A DNA stretch of 32,737 nt from Flavihumibacter sp. CACIAM 22H1. Lineage in GTDB: Bacteria; Bacteroidota; Bacteroidia; Chitinophagales; Chitinophagaceae. The translations under genes and the position numbers were made by a program. The notes beneath the pieces are model-generated. The model saw only the letters and a list, made by a program, of their open reading frames with translations, was not told where the DNA came from and made no database searches. The stretch's first letter is position 1, and each line of letters starts with the position of its first letter. The stretch spans positions 36,806 through 69,542 of the forward strand of contig NZ_LUKG01000008.1 of the NCBI RefSeq assembly GCF_001601815.1. Direction: 5' to 3'. This document shows positions 23,701 to 32,064 of this stretch, piece after piece.

Positions 23701-24266
23701 TGGAAAAAATCATCCTGGCGTCTCAATCGCCACGTCGAAAACAATTACTGGAATGGGCAGAGATACCCTTTGAAATCAGGGTAAAAGAAACGGCCGAAAC
23801 CTATCCTGCAGGTCTTCCTATTGAAGAAGTGCCTGTTTATATTGCGCGCGAAAAAGCAAGGATTATTCAGGAGGAAGTAAGAAAGGACCAGGTGGTACTG
23901 GCAGCAGATACCATCGTAGTATTGAACAATGAAATTATTGGTAAACCCCGCGACCGGGAAAATGCGCTTCATATATTGAGCCAGCTATCCGGACAAACAC
24001 ACCAGGTAATTACAGGGGTAGTGATAAAAAGAGGAGAGGCTGAATGGTCTTTTGCGGATAGCACCCGGGTGCAATTTCATCCAATCAGTAAGGCGGAAAT
24101 GGAATATTATGTAGATCGGTATAAACCGTATGATAAGGCAGGCGCCTATGCCATACAGGAATGGATCGGGGTGATAGGAATTCATTCTATTCACGGCGAT
24201 TTTTACAACGTGATGGGATTGCCGGTGAGCAGGGTTATTCAAACCCTCCGAAATCAGGTGTTTTAA
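23700..24266 (+). CDS. Maf/YhdE-family nucleotide pyrophosphatase
   Basis: This 188-residue Maf-like protein hydrolyses non-canonical or canonical nucleoside triphosphates (dTTP/UTP for the YhdE type) to monophosphates. Motifs are the entry IILASQSPRRKQLL, the central VLAADTIVVLNNEIIGKPRD, LSQLSGQTHQVITGV and DKAGAYAIQEWIG (catalytic/substrate loop). ATG 23700 (MEKIILAS) shares its A with the upstream stop codon (TAATG), so translation is probably coupled to the UbiA gene; an in-frame GTG/ATG slightly upstream (23688) is less likely. Length is normal for the family. Confidence 0.93.
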   Translation: MEKIILASQSPRRKQLLEWAEIPFEIRVKETAETYPAGLPIEEVPVYIAREKARIIQEEVRKDQVVLAADTIVVLNNEIIGKPRDRENALHILSQLSGQTHQVITGVVIKRGEAEWSFADSTRVQFHPISKAEMEYYVDRYKPYDKAGAYAIQEWIGVIGIHSIHGDFYNVMGLPVSRVIQTLRNQVF

Positions 24267-24269
24267 CGC

Positions 24270-24300
24270 TTGACCCCGGTTCTTAAACCGCTTAGTTTTC
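24270..24300 (+). promoter_or_regulatory. Candidate promoter for the DUF2851 gene
   Basis: TAGTTTTC (24293-24300) matches seven of eight bases of TAnnTTTG and TTG lies at 24270-24272 (20 bp between). The element ends 7 bases before ATG 24308, so the leader would be absent or tiny. Confidence 0.45.
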
Positions 24301-24307
24301 CATAAAA

Positions 24308-25591
24308 ATGAAAGAGCGGTTACTACAGTTTATCTGGCAGGAGAAATTTTTCCAACTGCAAAACCTGGAGGTTGAAACCGGTGAGCAACTGATCATCCGA
24401 AACCCGGGCACCTGGAACAATGACCAGGGACCAGATTTCCTGAATGCACGCATATTGCTGGACGGAACTTTGTGGGCAGGCCATATTGAAATTCATATAA
24501 AAAGTTCTCAGTGGTTTCAGCACCGGCATGAAACAGATGCCGCTTATAACAATGTTATACTGCATGTAGTATGGCAAAACGACGACCGTCGGCTGGCCGA
24601 CACATTACCAACCCTGGTGCTTCAACACCGGGTTTCCTCCCTATTGTTAAGCCGGTACCAACAGTTAATGGAAGCAGGCGGACAGTTTGTTTGTGAGGAA
24701 TGGTTACCGGGCATAGCTGCCGGGTACTGGCTTTCCTGGAAGGAGAAATTAATCCGGGAACGGTTAGCCCGGAAAGCCGCCAGTTTGTTGCAGTTGTACA
24801 AGGAAAGCAACGGCAATTGGCAGGATAGCTGCTGGTGGTGGATGGCCCGTTACATGGGAGGTACTATAAATGGCGCTTTTTTTGAACAGGTTGCCAAATC
24901 CCTGCCCACCAGATTACTAGCGCGCCATAAGAAGCAGGTTATTCAGCTGGAAGCCATGTTGCTGGGGCAGGCGAACTTACTGGATCATTCGAATGCCGAT
25001 GCATATGTACAGTTATTACAGCGGGAATATGCTTTTCTCCGGCACAAATACCAATTAACACCCGTGCATGGAACGCTGCAAAAACTGCGAATGCGCCCCG
25101 CTGCCTTTCCCGAAGTAAGGCTGGCCCAGTTAGCCATGCTGTTGCATCAGAACGGATTTTTGGGCAGTTCCTGGCTGGAAGCAACGCACCCCAAAGAACT
25201 GGCGAAAAACCTGGCTGTAACAGCCAATGATTTCTGGCACTACCATTTTACATTAGAAGAAGTAGCGCCCTATTACCCTAAACACCTGGGAGAAGAAATG
25301 GTACAGCAATTATTGATCAATGTAATTGTACCCTATGTATATGCAGCAGGCATCTACCAGCAACAGGCCGCGCTGCAGCAAAAGGCCCTGAACTGGCTGA
25401 AAGAACTATCGGCCGAAAAAAACACCTTGATCAAACAATGGCAACGGGCGGGTGTAAGTTGCCATTCTGCCATGGAAAGCCAGGCCTTACTGGAGCTAAA
25501 ACATTCTTATTGCCAGGCTAAAAACTGCCTCGATTGTGCCATCGGGCAGTCTATATTAAATCAATCAGGCGGTATTGTACCGCCTGATTAA
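24308..25591 (+). CDS. DUF2851 family protein
   Basis: This 427-residue protein is of DUF2851, a Bacteroidota family of unknown function. The N-terminal signature NDQGPDFLNARILLDGTLW, then HIEIHIKSSQW and NNVILHVVWQNDD, places an acidic residue, an E-x-H-x-K stretch and a following aspartate in an order reminiscent of a PD-(D/E)xK nuclease core, but this is inference. The C-terminus has CQAKNCLDC, a CxxxxCxxC arrangement that could hold a metal. There is no signal peptide or membrane helix. The last codons and stop form part of a perfect inverted repeat at 25563-25589. The gene lies 41 bp after maf. Confidence 0.88.
   Translation: MKERLLQFIWQEKFFQLQNLEVETGEQLIIRNPGTWNNDQGPDFLNARILLDGTLWAGHIEIHIKSSQWFQHRHETDAAYNNVILHVVWQNDDRRLADTLPTLVLQHRVSSLLLSRYQQLMEAGGQFVCEEWLPGIAAGYWLSWKEKLIRERLARKAASLLQLYKESNGNWQDSCWWWMARYMGGTINGAFFEQVAKSLPTRLLARHKKQVIQLEAMLLGQANLLDHSNADAYVQLLQREYAFLRHKYQLTPVHGTLQKLRMRPAAFPEVRLAQLAMLLHQNGFLGSSWLEATHPKELAKNLAVTANDFWHYHFTLEEVAPYYPKHLGEEMVQQLLINVIVPYVYAAGIYQQQAALQQKALNWLKELSAEKNTLIKQWQRAGVSCHSAMESQALLELKHSYCQAKNCLDCAIGQSILNQSGGIVPPD
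25563..25589. terminator. 12-bp inverted repeat between convergent DUF2851 and OsmC genes
   Basis: AATCAGGCGGTA (25563-25574) and TACCGCCTGATT (25578-25589) are perfect complements around TTG. It lies at the convergent junction and spans the last codons of the DUF2851 gene up to its stop. Neither strand has a clear T-tract directly after the stem, so it may block read-through in both directions without being a canonical terminator. Confidence 0.5.
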
Positions 25592-25598
25592 AAAATTA

Positions 25599-26003
25599 TT
25601 ACCATTCATACACCAGGTTCATCTGTACATCCGGTGAAAGACTTTTAAACACCGGGCAGTTATTGCCGACCCTTTCCAGGATGGTTTGATCTTTTTCACT
25701 AAGGTTTAACGTTTTGGGAAAGCGAAGAATTACGTCGATTTTACCGATTCTCCGGGGGTCACTTACCATATGTTTTTGGATATCGAGGGTAGTACCAGCC
25801 AGTTCAATGTCCATATCCTGTGCTTTGATGCCCATTGTAGTAATGGCGCAGGTTCCAAGGGCCACACAAACCATATCGGTGGGTGAAAAGCGCTCTCCTT
25901 TGCCACGGTTATCAGTAGGTGCATCGGTTTCAATCGTAGTGCCACTCTGTACATGGGTTGCTTTGCAACGTAATTGTCCTTCGTAAACAACGGATGCTGT
26001 CAT
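25599..26003 (-). CDS. OsmC-family protein
   Basis: This 134-residue OsmC/Ohr-like protein keeps the two redox cysteines of the family, Cys52 (MVCVALGTCAITTMGIKA) and Cys116 (RVGNNCPVFKSL). The family detoxifies organic hydroperoxides using a dithiol mechanism. An additional Cys46 precedes Cys52. The start is ATG 26003. The gene is convergent to DUF2851 with 7 bp between stops, and divergent from the outer-membrane protein gene, with 44 bp between starts. The OsmC-like rather than Ohr-like branch is suggested by the SPTDMV segment. Confidence 0.92.
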   Translation of the reverse strand: MTASVVYEGQLRCKATHVQSGTTIETDAPTDNRGKGERFSPTDMVCVALGTCAITTMGIKAQDMDIELAGTTLDIQKHMVSDPRRIGKIDVILRFPKTLNLSEKDQTILERVGNNCPVFKSLSPDVQMNLVYEW

Positions 26004-26008
26004 GCTGT

Positions 26009-26016
26009 TATTTTTG
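26009..26016 (+). promoter_or_regulatory. -7 element for the outer-membrane-type gene
   Basis: TATTTTTG exactly matches TAnnTTTG, giving a leader of ~25 bases before ATG 26048. No clear -33 element is seen. The palindromic TAAATTTA at 26019-26026 just downstream is a weaker -7-like match on both strands and could serve the divergent osmC-type gene. Confidence 0.45.
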
Positions 26017-26047
26017 CATAAATTTACGCTAGCAGGTACCTAAAAAA

Positions 26048-26857
26048 ATGACTGTGAAAAAAATCTTGTTATTGCCGATAGGAATTGTGATGACAACCAT
26101 GGTATGGGCCCAATCCAATCCCGCATCCCCTAAAAAGGATAAGAAAGCTGAGAAAAAGGAAAGAATCAATGCCCTGATTAAGATGGAAGAGGAGGGGCAA
26201 CTCATCTTTGACAAACACAATGTATTTGGCCTGCGGTTGAACAGTGACGGCTGGGGCATCTGGTTTGAAAAAGGCAAGTTCATTACACCCCGGAAAACCC
26301 GGTTGATCCAGATCGAATTCAATGAAAAAAAACATCCTAAAGAAGACAAGGATGCCGGTAGTATTGACCTCTTCACCGGTAATGTGAACCAGTATGTTTT
26401 TGGGAAAGCGAATAATTTTTACCAGTTGAAAGGAGGATATGGCCAGCAACACCTGATCGGTGGAAAAAACAATAAAAACGGGGTTTCAGTAACCGGAATA
26501 TGGGCAGGCGGAGTAAGTATTGGACTGGAAAAACCCTATTATGTAGATGTTGTTGATCGTACAACAGAAGAAAGAAGCCGCAAGCGTTTTACAGAAATAG
26601 AAGATTTTCGGCAATATAGTTACCTGGGGGCATCTGGTTTTACGGTAGGTTGGGGCGAGGTCAAATTCAACCCCGGGGCCCACGCAAAAGCAGCCCTGCG
26701 CTTTGATTATGGCCGCTTTAATGAAGTGGTTTCTGCTATCGAAGCAGGGGTGAACCTCGAGTATTACAGTAAATCAGTATTACAGATGGTGAACAACAAG
26801 GAGAAAAACCTGTTTTTTAATGCGTATGTTACCGTGCTCTTCGGTAAGCGTAAGTAA
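26048..26857 (+). CDS. Exported outer-membrane beta-barrel-like protein, unknown
   Basis: No named family is recognised. The 269-residue protein has a signal peptide (KKILLLPIGIVMTTMVWAQ), a charged linker (KKDKKAEKKER) and then alternating strands with many glycine/aromatic positions (GLRLNSDGWGIWFEKG, FYQLKGGYGQQH, GVSVTGIWAGGVSIGL, YSYLGASGFTVGWGEVKFNPG). The last strand ends near VTVLFGKRK, an aromatic-near-terminus pattern like outer-membrane barrels. A small 8-10-stranded barrel is the best guess. It lies 17 bp before lipA but probably has a separate promoter from it. Confidence 0.75.
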   Translation: MTVKKILLLPIGIVMTTMVWAQSNPASPKKDKKAEKKERINALIKMEEEGQLIFDKHNVFGLRLNSDGWGIWFEKGKFITPRKTRLIQIEFNEKKHPKEDKDAGSIDLFTGNVNQYVFGKANNFYQLKGGYGQQHLIGGKNNKNGVSVTGIWAGGVSIGLEKPYYVDVVDRTTEERSRKRFTEIEDFRQYSYLGASGFTVGWGEVKFNPGAHAKAALRFDYGRFNEVVSAIEAGVNLEYYSKSVLQMVNNKEKNLFFNAYVTVLFGKRK

Positions 26858-26859
26858 CG

Positions 26860-26867
26860 TAATTTTG
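26860..26867 (+). promoter_or_regulatory. -7 element for lipA
   Basis: TAATTTTG exactly matches TAnnTTTG and ends 7 bases before ATG 26875. No strong -33 element is seen upstream, inside the previous gene's 3' end. Confidence 0.45.
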
Positions 26868-26874
26868 TACCATT

Positions 26875-27795
26875 ATGCAGGAATTACCCGTCGTTGCAGC
26901 TGTCCCGAAAAATGAGTCTGCTATTAAAAAGCCCAATTGGCTAAGAGTTAAACTTCCCACCGGGGAAAACTATAAGCATGTTCGTTCTCTTGTAGATACA
27001 CATAAGCTTCATACAATATGTGAAAGTGGAAATTGCCCTAATATGGGGGAATGCTGGGGAGAAGGAACCGCCACCTTTATGATTTTAGGCAATACCTGCA
27101 CCCGCAGTTGCGGGTTCTGTGCGGTAGCCACCGGCAGGCCTGACCCGGTTGATTGGGATGAACCACAACGGGTGGCTGAAGCCATTTACCTGATGAAAGT
27201 AAAACATGCGGTCCTTACCTCTGTAGACCGTGACGAATTGAAAGACGGCGGCTCCACGATCTGGCACAATACCATTAAAGCGGTAAAACAATTAAACCCC
27301 GACACTACGTTGGAAACCCTGATTCCGGATTTCAAAGGAATTAAGGAACAGATACAGCAGGTTATCGATGCCGCACCGGAGGTAGTATCCCATAACATTG
27401 AAACGGTTGAACGCCTGACCAAAAGAGTGCGGATCCAGGCTAAGTACTGGAGAAGTATGGAGGTACTCAGAACCCTGAAAGAAGGCGGAATGCGGGTGAA
27501 AAGTGGTATTATGCTTGGACTGGGTGAAACCAGGGAAGAAGTAATTCAAACCCTTACAGATTTACGAGACAATGGGGTAGATGTAGTAACGATCGGACAA
27601 TATCTTCAGCCCACAAAAAAGCATTTGCCGGTAGATCGCTTTGTACATCCGAATGAATTTGCCGAGTACCGCGAAATTGGTTATAACCTGGGCCTTGATT
27701 ATGTTGAAAGCGGACCATTGGTACGTTCTTCTTATCATTCCGAACGGCATGTAATTCCGGGGTATGGAAGAGCCAAATGGCAGGAAGGAAAATAG
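26875..27795 (+). CDS. lipA: Lipoyl synthase
   Basis: This 306-residue radical-SAM enzyme inserts two sulfurs into octanoyl-lipoyl domains of 2-oxoacid dehydrogenases and the glycine cleavage system. Both Fe-S clusters are intact: the auxiliary cluster ligands Cys49, Cys54 and Cys60 ([13 protein letters not shown]) and the radical-SAM triad Cys75, Cys79 and Cys82 (CTRSCGFC). The C-terminal RSSYHSERH serine motif that ligates the auxiliary cluster is present. Length is normal for LipA. LipB is not in this window. A strong terminator follows immediately. Confidence 0.97.
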   Translation: MQELPVVAAVPKNESAIKKPNWLRVKLPTGENYKHVRSLVDTHKLHTICESGNCPNMGECWGEGTATFMILGNTCTRSCGFCAVATGRPDPVDWDEPQRVAEAIYLMKVKHAVLTSVDRDELKDGGSTIWHNTIKAVKQLNPDTTLETLIPDFKGIKEQIQQVIDAAPEVVSHNIETVERLTKRVRIQAKYWRSMEVLRTLKEGGMRVKSGIMLGLGETREEVIQTLTDLRDNGVDVVTIGQYLQPTKKHLPVDRFVHPNEFAEYREIGYNLGLDYVESGPLVRSSYHSERHVIPGYGRAKWQEGK

Positions 27796-27796
27796 T

Positions 27797-27836
27797 AAAT
27801 AGTGAATGGTGACTTGCGCACCATTCACTATTTTTT
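27797..27836 (+). terminator. Terminator after lipA
   Basis: AAATAGTGAATGGTG (27797-27811) and CACCATTCACTATTT (27819-27833) form a perfect 15-bp stem around ACTTGCG, followed by T residues to 27836. It lies between the convergent lipA and ROK kinase genes and may also act on the minus strand. Confidence 0.88.
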
Positions 27837-27843
27837 ATAAATT

Positions 27844-28839
27844 TTACAAGGAAGCATTACTCTGCTTCATTTCCCAAACCAGTGCGCTGGCGCCAAGAAT
27901 AGCAGCATCCGCCTCGTGCAGATCGCTCTTGATCACTTTTACTTTATTCTTAAAGATTGGCAGCAGGTTTTTTTCCATGTGTTCGATGGTGGGATCAAAA
28001 ATCAGGTTGCCGGCTTTTATCAGTCCGCCGAAAAGTATGATAGCTTCCGGGGAAGAGAACATTACAAAATTAGCGAGTGATTCGCCCAAAATCTGCCCCG
28101 TAAAACGGTATACGGCCTGTGAAATTTCGTCTCCCTGCATAGCGCAATCAAAAATCTGCTTGCTGGTTAATTCGTCTAGGTTGAATTTCCGGAGCAGACT
28201 GGTTTTTTCCGGCTGGTTCTGCAGCATTTCCTTAGCGGTTAATACAACCCCGGTAGCAGATGCATAGGCTTCGAGTGATCCAACCAATTCGGTCGACCAG
28301 TGCGGCCGGCCACCCGGACGAATAATCGTATGCCCCAGTTCTCCGGCAAAACCGTCGTGCCCGTAAATAAGCTGGCCATTGGCAACAATTCCGCTCCCAA
28401 CGCCGGTACCCAGGGTAATGGTAATAAAATCACGCATCCCTTTTGCAGCTCCGTACTGCATTTCACCTACGGCCGCAGCATTGGCATCATTGGTTAAGGC
28501 CGTGGCAAGATGCATACGCTGGCTAACCATATCAGCCAGCGGAACCACCCCAACCCAGCGAAGATTCGGGGCATATTCAATGGTGCCGGTATAATAATTA
28601 CCATTTGGGGCACCAATTCCGATACCTTTTATAAGTTCAGCACCACCCACTTTTTCAATCATCAGGTTCAAGCGCACACAAAGGGCATCTACAAACGCTT
28701 CCGGCGTCTCATATTCCGGCGTAGACAATTGTTCATACTGAAGGACTTCACCCCGGCGATTTACGATGCCGCATTTTGTATTGGTACCACCTATATCAAC
28801 TCCGATGGCATACTCTAAAGGAATTTTTGTCATGCTCAT
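27844..28839 (-). CDS. ROK-family sugar kinase without the canonical zinc motif
   Basis: This 331-residue ROK kinase probably phosphorylates glucose or a related sugar. The ATP loop is DIGGTNTKCG (residues 15-24), the catalytic Asp is in NDANAAAVGE (Asp118), and LGTGVGSG, GHDGFAGELGH (with E167 and H170) form the sugar/phosphate sites. Canonical ROK proteins carry CxCGxxGCxE after that His; here the region reads GGRPHWSTELVGSLEAY, with no cysteine, so the structural zinc appears absent. It lies 12 bp downstream of the sugar MFS gene, likely co-transcribed, which supports a catabolic role for imported sugar. ATG 28839 (MSMTKIP) is used; 28833 is alternative. Confidence 0.92.
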   Translation of the reverse strand: MSMTKIPLEYAIGVDIGGTNTKCGIVNRRGEVLQYEQLSTPEYETPEAFVDALCVRLNLMIEKVGGAELIKGIGIGAPNGNYYTGTIEYAPNLRWVGVVPLADMVSQRMHLATALTNDANAAAVGEMQYGAAKGMRDFITITLGTGVGSGIVANGQLIYGHDGFAGELGHTIIRPGGRPHWSTELVGSLEAYASATGVVLTAKEMLQNQPEKTSLLRKFNLDELTSKQIFDCAMQGDEISQAVYRFTGQILGESLANFVMFSSPEAIILFGGLIKAGNLIFDPTIEHMEKNLLPIFKNKVKVIKSDLHEADAAILGASALVWEMKQSNASL

Positions 28840-28851
28840 AATCGCTTACTA

Positions 28852-30456
28852 TTAATGTCCACCACCAATCTGGCTGTCGAAATCCAGTCCCTGGGAGGTT
28901 AATACGTTTTTAAGTTTCAGCGCAAGATAAGCAAGGAATGCAAAACAGGCCGCTGCTAATAAATAAGAAAAATGCATATCCTTCAGGTCGCCCAATACAC
29001 CTTGCAGGGGCGGAAGTACTGCTCCACCGAGGATCATCATAATCAGGAAAGCGGAGCCCTGGCTGGTATATTTTCCCAGGCCGGCTACTGCCAGTGAAAA
29101 AATGGAGGGCCACATAACCGAACAACAAAGTCCTCCTGCCATCAGGGCATAAACCGAAATCAGTCCCTTGGTAAATACTCCGATTAGCATAAAAATGGTA
29201 GCCAGCACCGAAACCGTAAGCAGGGTTTTAACCGGTTTTTCCTGGCCATAGAAAAAGGCAAGAATCATAATAACTACCACTACGGAATAACCATACAGGT
29301 CACTAATATCGTTTCCTTTGAGATGATTGGCAAAAAGAACTACGCCAAATGCAATAAACGGAACAACAATGGTTGCTATTCGTTTACCCATGGCTGATAG
29401 GTTAAATACACCAATGGCACCCGTCCAGCGACCAATCATTAGGCTACCCCAATAAAGGGAAATAAAATGGGATATCTCACTTTCGTCCAGCCCAACTTCA
29501 TTAAAGTATCCGGGTGTTTTTAATAAGGCACCAAAATTATTATCGATGGTTACTTCCACACCTACGTACACAAAAATTCCAAGCATACCATAGATAAGTT
29601 GTTCGTATCTCATAGCTCCCCAACCTTCCGGACTTTTCCGGGCTGAACCATTGGAATAAAAAAGAATAGCTACTACCGTTATCAGCGTAAGCAGCAATAA
29701 GGCCAGTTTGCTGGTATCGGTAAATTGACCAATCAGGATAATGGCCAGAATTATACCTGTCATAAGCAAAAGCGCGCCGGCGGCTTTATTGGCTTTTTCA
29801 AACCGTTCATCGTTTTTGCCGTCGGGCAGGTTTTTCGAAAAGGTAAAAAAGAGGGCAACCGCTGCAAAAACGGCTGCAACTATTACATACAGGGTATTTA
29901 TATTGGTAATGGTTACCTCTTTACCGGCATCTGTAACGGAGCCAAAAAGGAAAAAGCTCACAATGATGGGGCCGAGTGTTGTTCCAAACGAGTTTACACC
30001 ACCGCCCAGGTTCAGCCGTTGGGTACCGGTAGACGGGTCGCCCAGGGCAATAGCAAAGGGCTGTGCGGCTGTTTGTTGCAAAGAAAAGCCCAGTGCTACA
30101 ATAAATAAAGACCCCAGGATGGCCGGGAAAGAATTTGCGTTGGCCGATGGAATAATCAGCAGGGCTCCGGCCACAGAAATCCAGAGACCGTAAATAATGC
30201 CTTTTTTATAACCGATTTTGTTCAGGATATCGTAGCCCAGTACGTTGGATACAATAAATAAGATCAGGCTCCCGATAAAATAAGCGCCATAATAAGCAGA
30301 ACCGATTAACTGGCTCTGGAATTGGTTTAATTCAAAATGGGTTTTGCAGAAAGGGATCAGGATACTGTTGGAGGCAGCAATGAAACCCCAGAAAAAGAAA
30401 ACCATTACAAGCGTTGCTAATGCGCCTGTATTCGTTGGTTGTTTGGTTTGCGACAT
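28852..30456 (-). CDS. Sugar MFS transporter (fucose permease/FHS-like)
   Basis: This 534-residue major-facilitator protein of the fucose-glucose/galactose permease (FHS) type has about 12-14 helices. Family markers are the N-terminal FFFWGFIAASNSILIPF, QLIGSAYYGAYFIGSL and the long middle loop (ARKSPEG and NLPDGKNDERFEKANKAAG). It is longer than the usual ~420-residue FucP/GluP proteins, but Bacteroidota sugar MFS members often are. A proton- or sodium-coupled sugar uptake role is inferred. The downstream ROK kinase (12 bp) makes glucose or similar hexose the likely substrate; the divergent glycogen genes are 141 bp away. Confidence 0.92.
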   Translation of the reverse strand: MSQTKQPTNTGALATLVMVFFFWGFIAASNSILIPFCKTHFELNQFQSQLIGSAYYGAYFIGSLILFIVSNVLGYDILNKIGYKKGIIYGLWISVAGALLIIPSANANSFPAILGSLFIVALGFSLQQTAAQPFAIALGDPSTGTQRLNLGGGVNSFGTTLGPIIVSFFLFGSVTDAGKEVTITNINTLYVIVAAVFAAVALFFTFSKNLPDGKNDERFEKANKAAGALLLMTGIILAIILIGQFTDTSKLALLLLTLITVVAILFYSNGSARKSPEGWGAMRYEQLIYGMLGIFVYVGVEVTIDNNFGALLKTPGYFNEVGLDESEISHFISLYWGSLMIGRWTGAIGVFNLSAMGKRIATIVVPFIAFGVVLFANHLKGNDISDLYGYSVVVVIMILAFFYGQEKPVKTLLTVSVLATIFMLIGVFTKGLISVYALMAGGLCCSVMWPSIFSLAVAGLGKYTSQGSAFLIMMILGGAVLPPLQGVLGDLKDMHFSYLLAAACFAFLAYLALKLKNVLTSQGLDFDSQIGGGH

Positions 30457-30597
30457 GATAAAATCCAGGTTTTTAATTTGTCAATATGACCTTGCTGAGA
30501 AGCAGTGAAAATAGGAAGAATTTTATTTGTCTGAAATTTTTTCAATGGATCGTGCCCCCAATTCAATTTCTTATTATATTCAATCGTAATTATTTCT
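30457..30597. other. Divergent intergenic region between sugar MFS and glycogen synthase genes
   Basis: This 141-bp AT-rich region must hold the start signals for both the MFS/ROK and glgA/glgC units. I find no convincing TAnnTTTG in either direction; the best partial match is TATATTCA near the glgA side. No operator or riboswitch structure is seen. Confidence 0.4.
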
Positions 30598-32016
30598 ATG
30601 GAAATTCTTCATGTATCAGCCGAGTGCTATCCGGTAGCAAAGGCAGGTGGATTAGGCGATGTGGTCGGAGCATTACCCAAATACCTGGCAGAAGCCGGTC
30701 ATATCTGTAAAGTTGTAATGCCAATGTACAGGACAAAGTTCCTGTATGAAAATAAATGGGAGGTGGTTCATAAGTCCAGCGCCTACCTGGGCGCTACCTG
30801 GTTCGATTATACCATTATTAAAGAAGCGACAAATAAACTGGGTTTTGATCTATACCTGGTTGATATTAATGGCTTGCTCGACCGGGAAAAGATCTATGGA
30901 TATGCCGACGATACCGAACGGTTTATGTCTTTCCAGATTGCTGTAGTGGATTGGGTCAGCTCCTGGAAACACCATCCCGATATCCTGCATGTGCATGATC
31001 ATCATACCGCGCTGATCCCGTTTATGCTTAAATACTGTTACCAGTATAGCCACCTGGAAGCAATTCCAACGGTACTTACCATTCACAATGCCCAATACCA
31101 GGGCTGGATGGATTGGAGCAAGGCCGACTATATTCCGCATTGGGATGGCTGGCGATGGGGCATACTCGACTGGAACAATATGATCAACCCGCTGGCAGCG
31201 GGCATTCGAAGCGCCTGGAAGGTAACCACGGTCAGCTGGAGTTATTTATACGAAATGCGGCAGGAAAGCAATGGCCTGGAAGCGCTTTTTGAATACGAAA
31301 AAGGGAAATGCTCCGGCATTATTAATGGAATCGACTCAGCGGTTTGGGATCCTGCTACAGATAGCTACCTGTCTGACCATTATTCCATGGAAACCCTGGC
31401 AAAAGGCAAGCGGGCCAATAAAGAAGCTCTTTGCAAAGAGTTTAACCTGAACCCGGAAAAGCCGCTTTTCATTTTCATTGGACGGCTGGTAGGGGAGAAG
31501 GCCGCCGACCTGCTGCCAAAAGCCATCGGAGACGCATTGTATTACATCGACCAGCGTATGAATTTCCTGGTTTTGGGAAGTGGCGAAACACAGGTAGAAC
31601 AGGAGTTGGAAAACATGCGTTCGTACTGGATGGGCTACTATAATTCCAAAATCGGGTACAATGAACAATTGAGTCACCGGATGTACGCAGGTGCCGACTT
31701 TCTGCTGATGCCCAGCCGGGTAGAACCCTGCGGATTAAACCAGCTCTATGCCATGCGCTATGGAACCGTGCCGGTAGTACGCCGTACGGGAGGGTTGCGG
31801 GATACCGTACTTGATATCGGTGAGCCAGGGGGGTATGGTATAGCATTCAATAATGCCAGTGTAGGCGATATTACCCAGGGAGTTTACAGGGCCGTAGAAT
31901 TGTACGAAGATCAGTTGCAATTTGATGCCATCCGTCGTAAACTTATGGAACTCGATTTCGGCTGGGATGTCAGCGCGAAACAATACATCGATTTATACAA
32001 ATCTTTATTACCTTAA
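30598..32016 (+). CDS. glgA: Glycogen synthase (GT5)
   Basis: This 472-residue GT-B enzyme of family GT5 elongates alpha-1,4-glucan from ADP-glucose. The N-terminus has the ADP-glucose loop KAGGLGDVVGALPKYL; the donor domain has IFIGRLVGEKAADLL and the C-terminal SRVEPCGLNQLYAMRYGTVPVV and RRTGGLRDTV, the GT5 catalytic Glu region. Length is typical of bacterial GlgA. ATG 30598 (MEILHVSAE) is well placed. It is followed 48 bp later by glgC in the same direction, giving a glycogen-synthesis operon. Confidence 0.96.
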   Translation: MEILHVSAECYPVAKAGGLGDVVGALPKYLAEAGHICKVVMPMYRTKFLYENKWEVVHKSSAYLGATWFDYTIIKEATNKLGFDLYLVDINGLLDREKIYGYADDTERFMSFQIAVVDWVSSWKHHPDILHVHDHHTALIPFMLKYCYQYSHLEAIPTVLTIHNAQYQGWMDWSKADYIPHWDGWRWGILDWNNMINPLAAGIRSAWKVTTVSWSYLYEMRQESNGLEALFEYEKGKCSGIINGIDSAVWDPATDSYLSDHYSMETLAKGKRANKEALCKEFNLNPEKPLFIFIGRLVGEKAADLLPKAIGDALYYIDQRMNFLVLGSGETQVEQELENMRSYWMGYYNSKIGYNEQLSHRMYAGADFLLMPSRVEPCGLNQLYAMRYGTVPVVRRTGGLRDTVLDIGEPGGYGIAFNNASVGDITQGVYRAVELYEDQLQFDAIRRKLMELDFGWDVSAKQYIDLYKSLLP

Positions 32017-32064
32017 TAGCGCCTCCCGAACACCAACCAATCAATCTAATCCAAACGTAACGAT

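Noticed and set aside
25563-25589. Canonical Rho-independent terminator for DUF2851
   Set aside because: The stem is perfect but A residues, not T, follow on the plus strand; kept only as a bidirectional candidate.
29741-30193. 150-codon plus-strand ORF antisense to the sugar transporter
   Set aside because: Low-complexity shadow of a membrane protein gene, with no signal or family resemblance.
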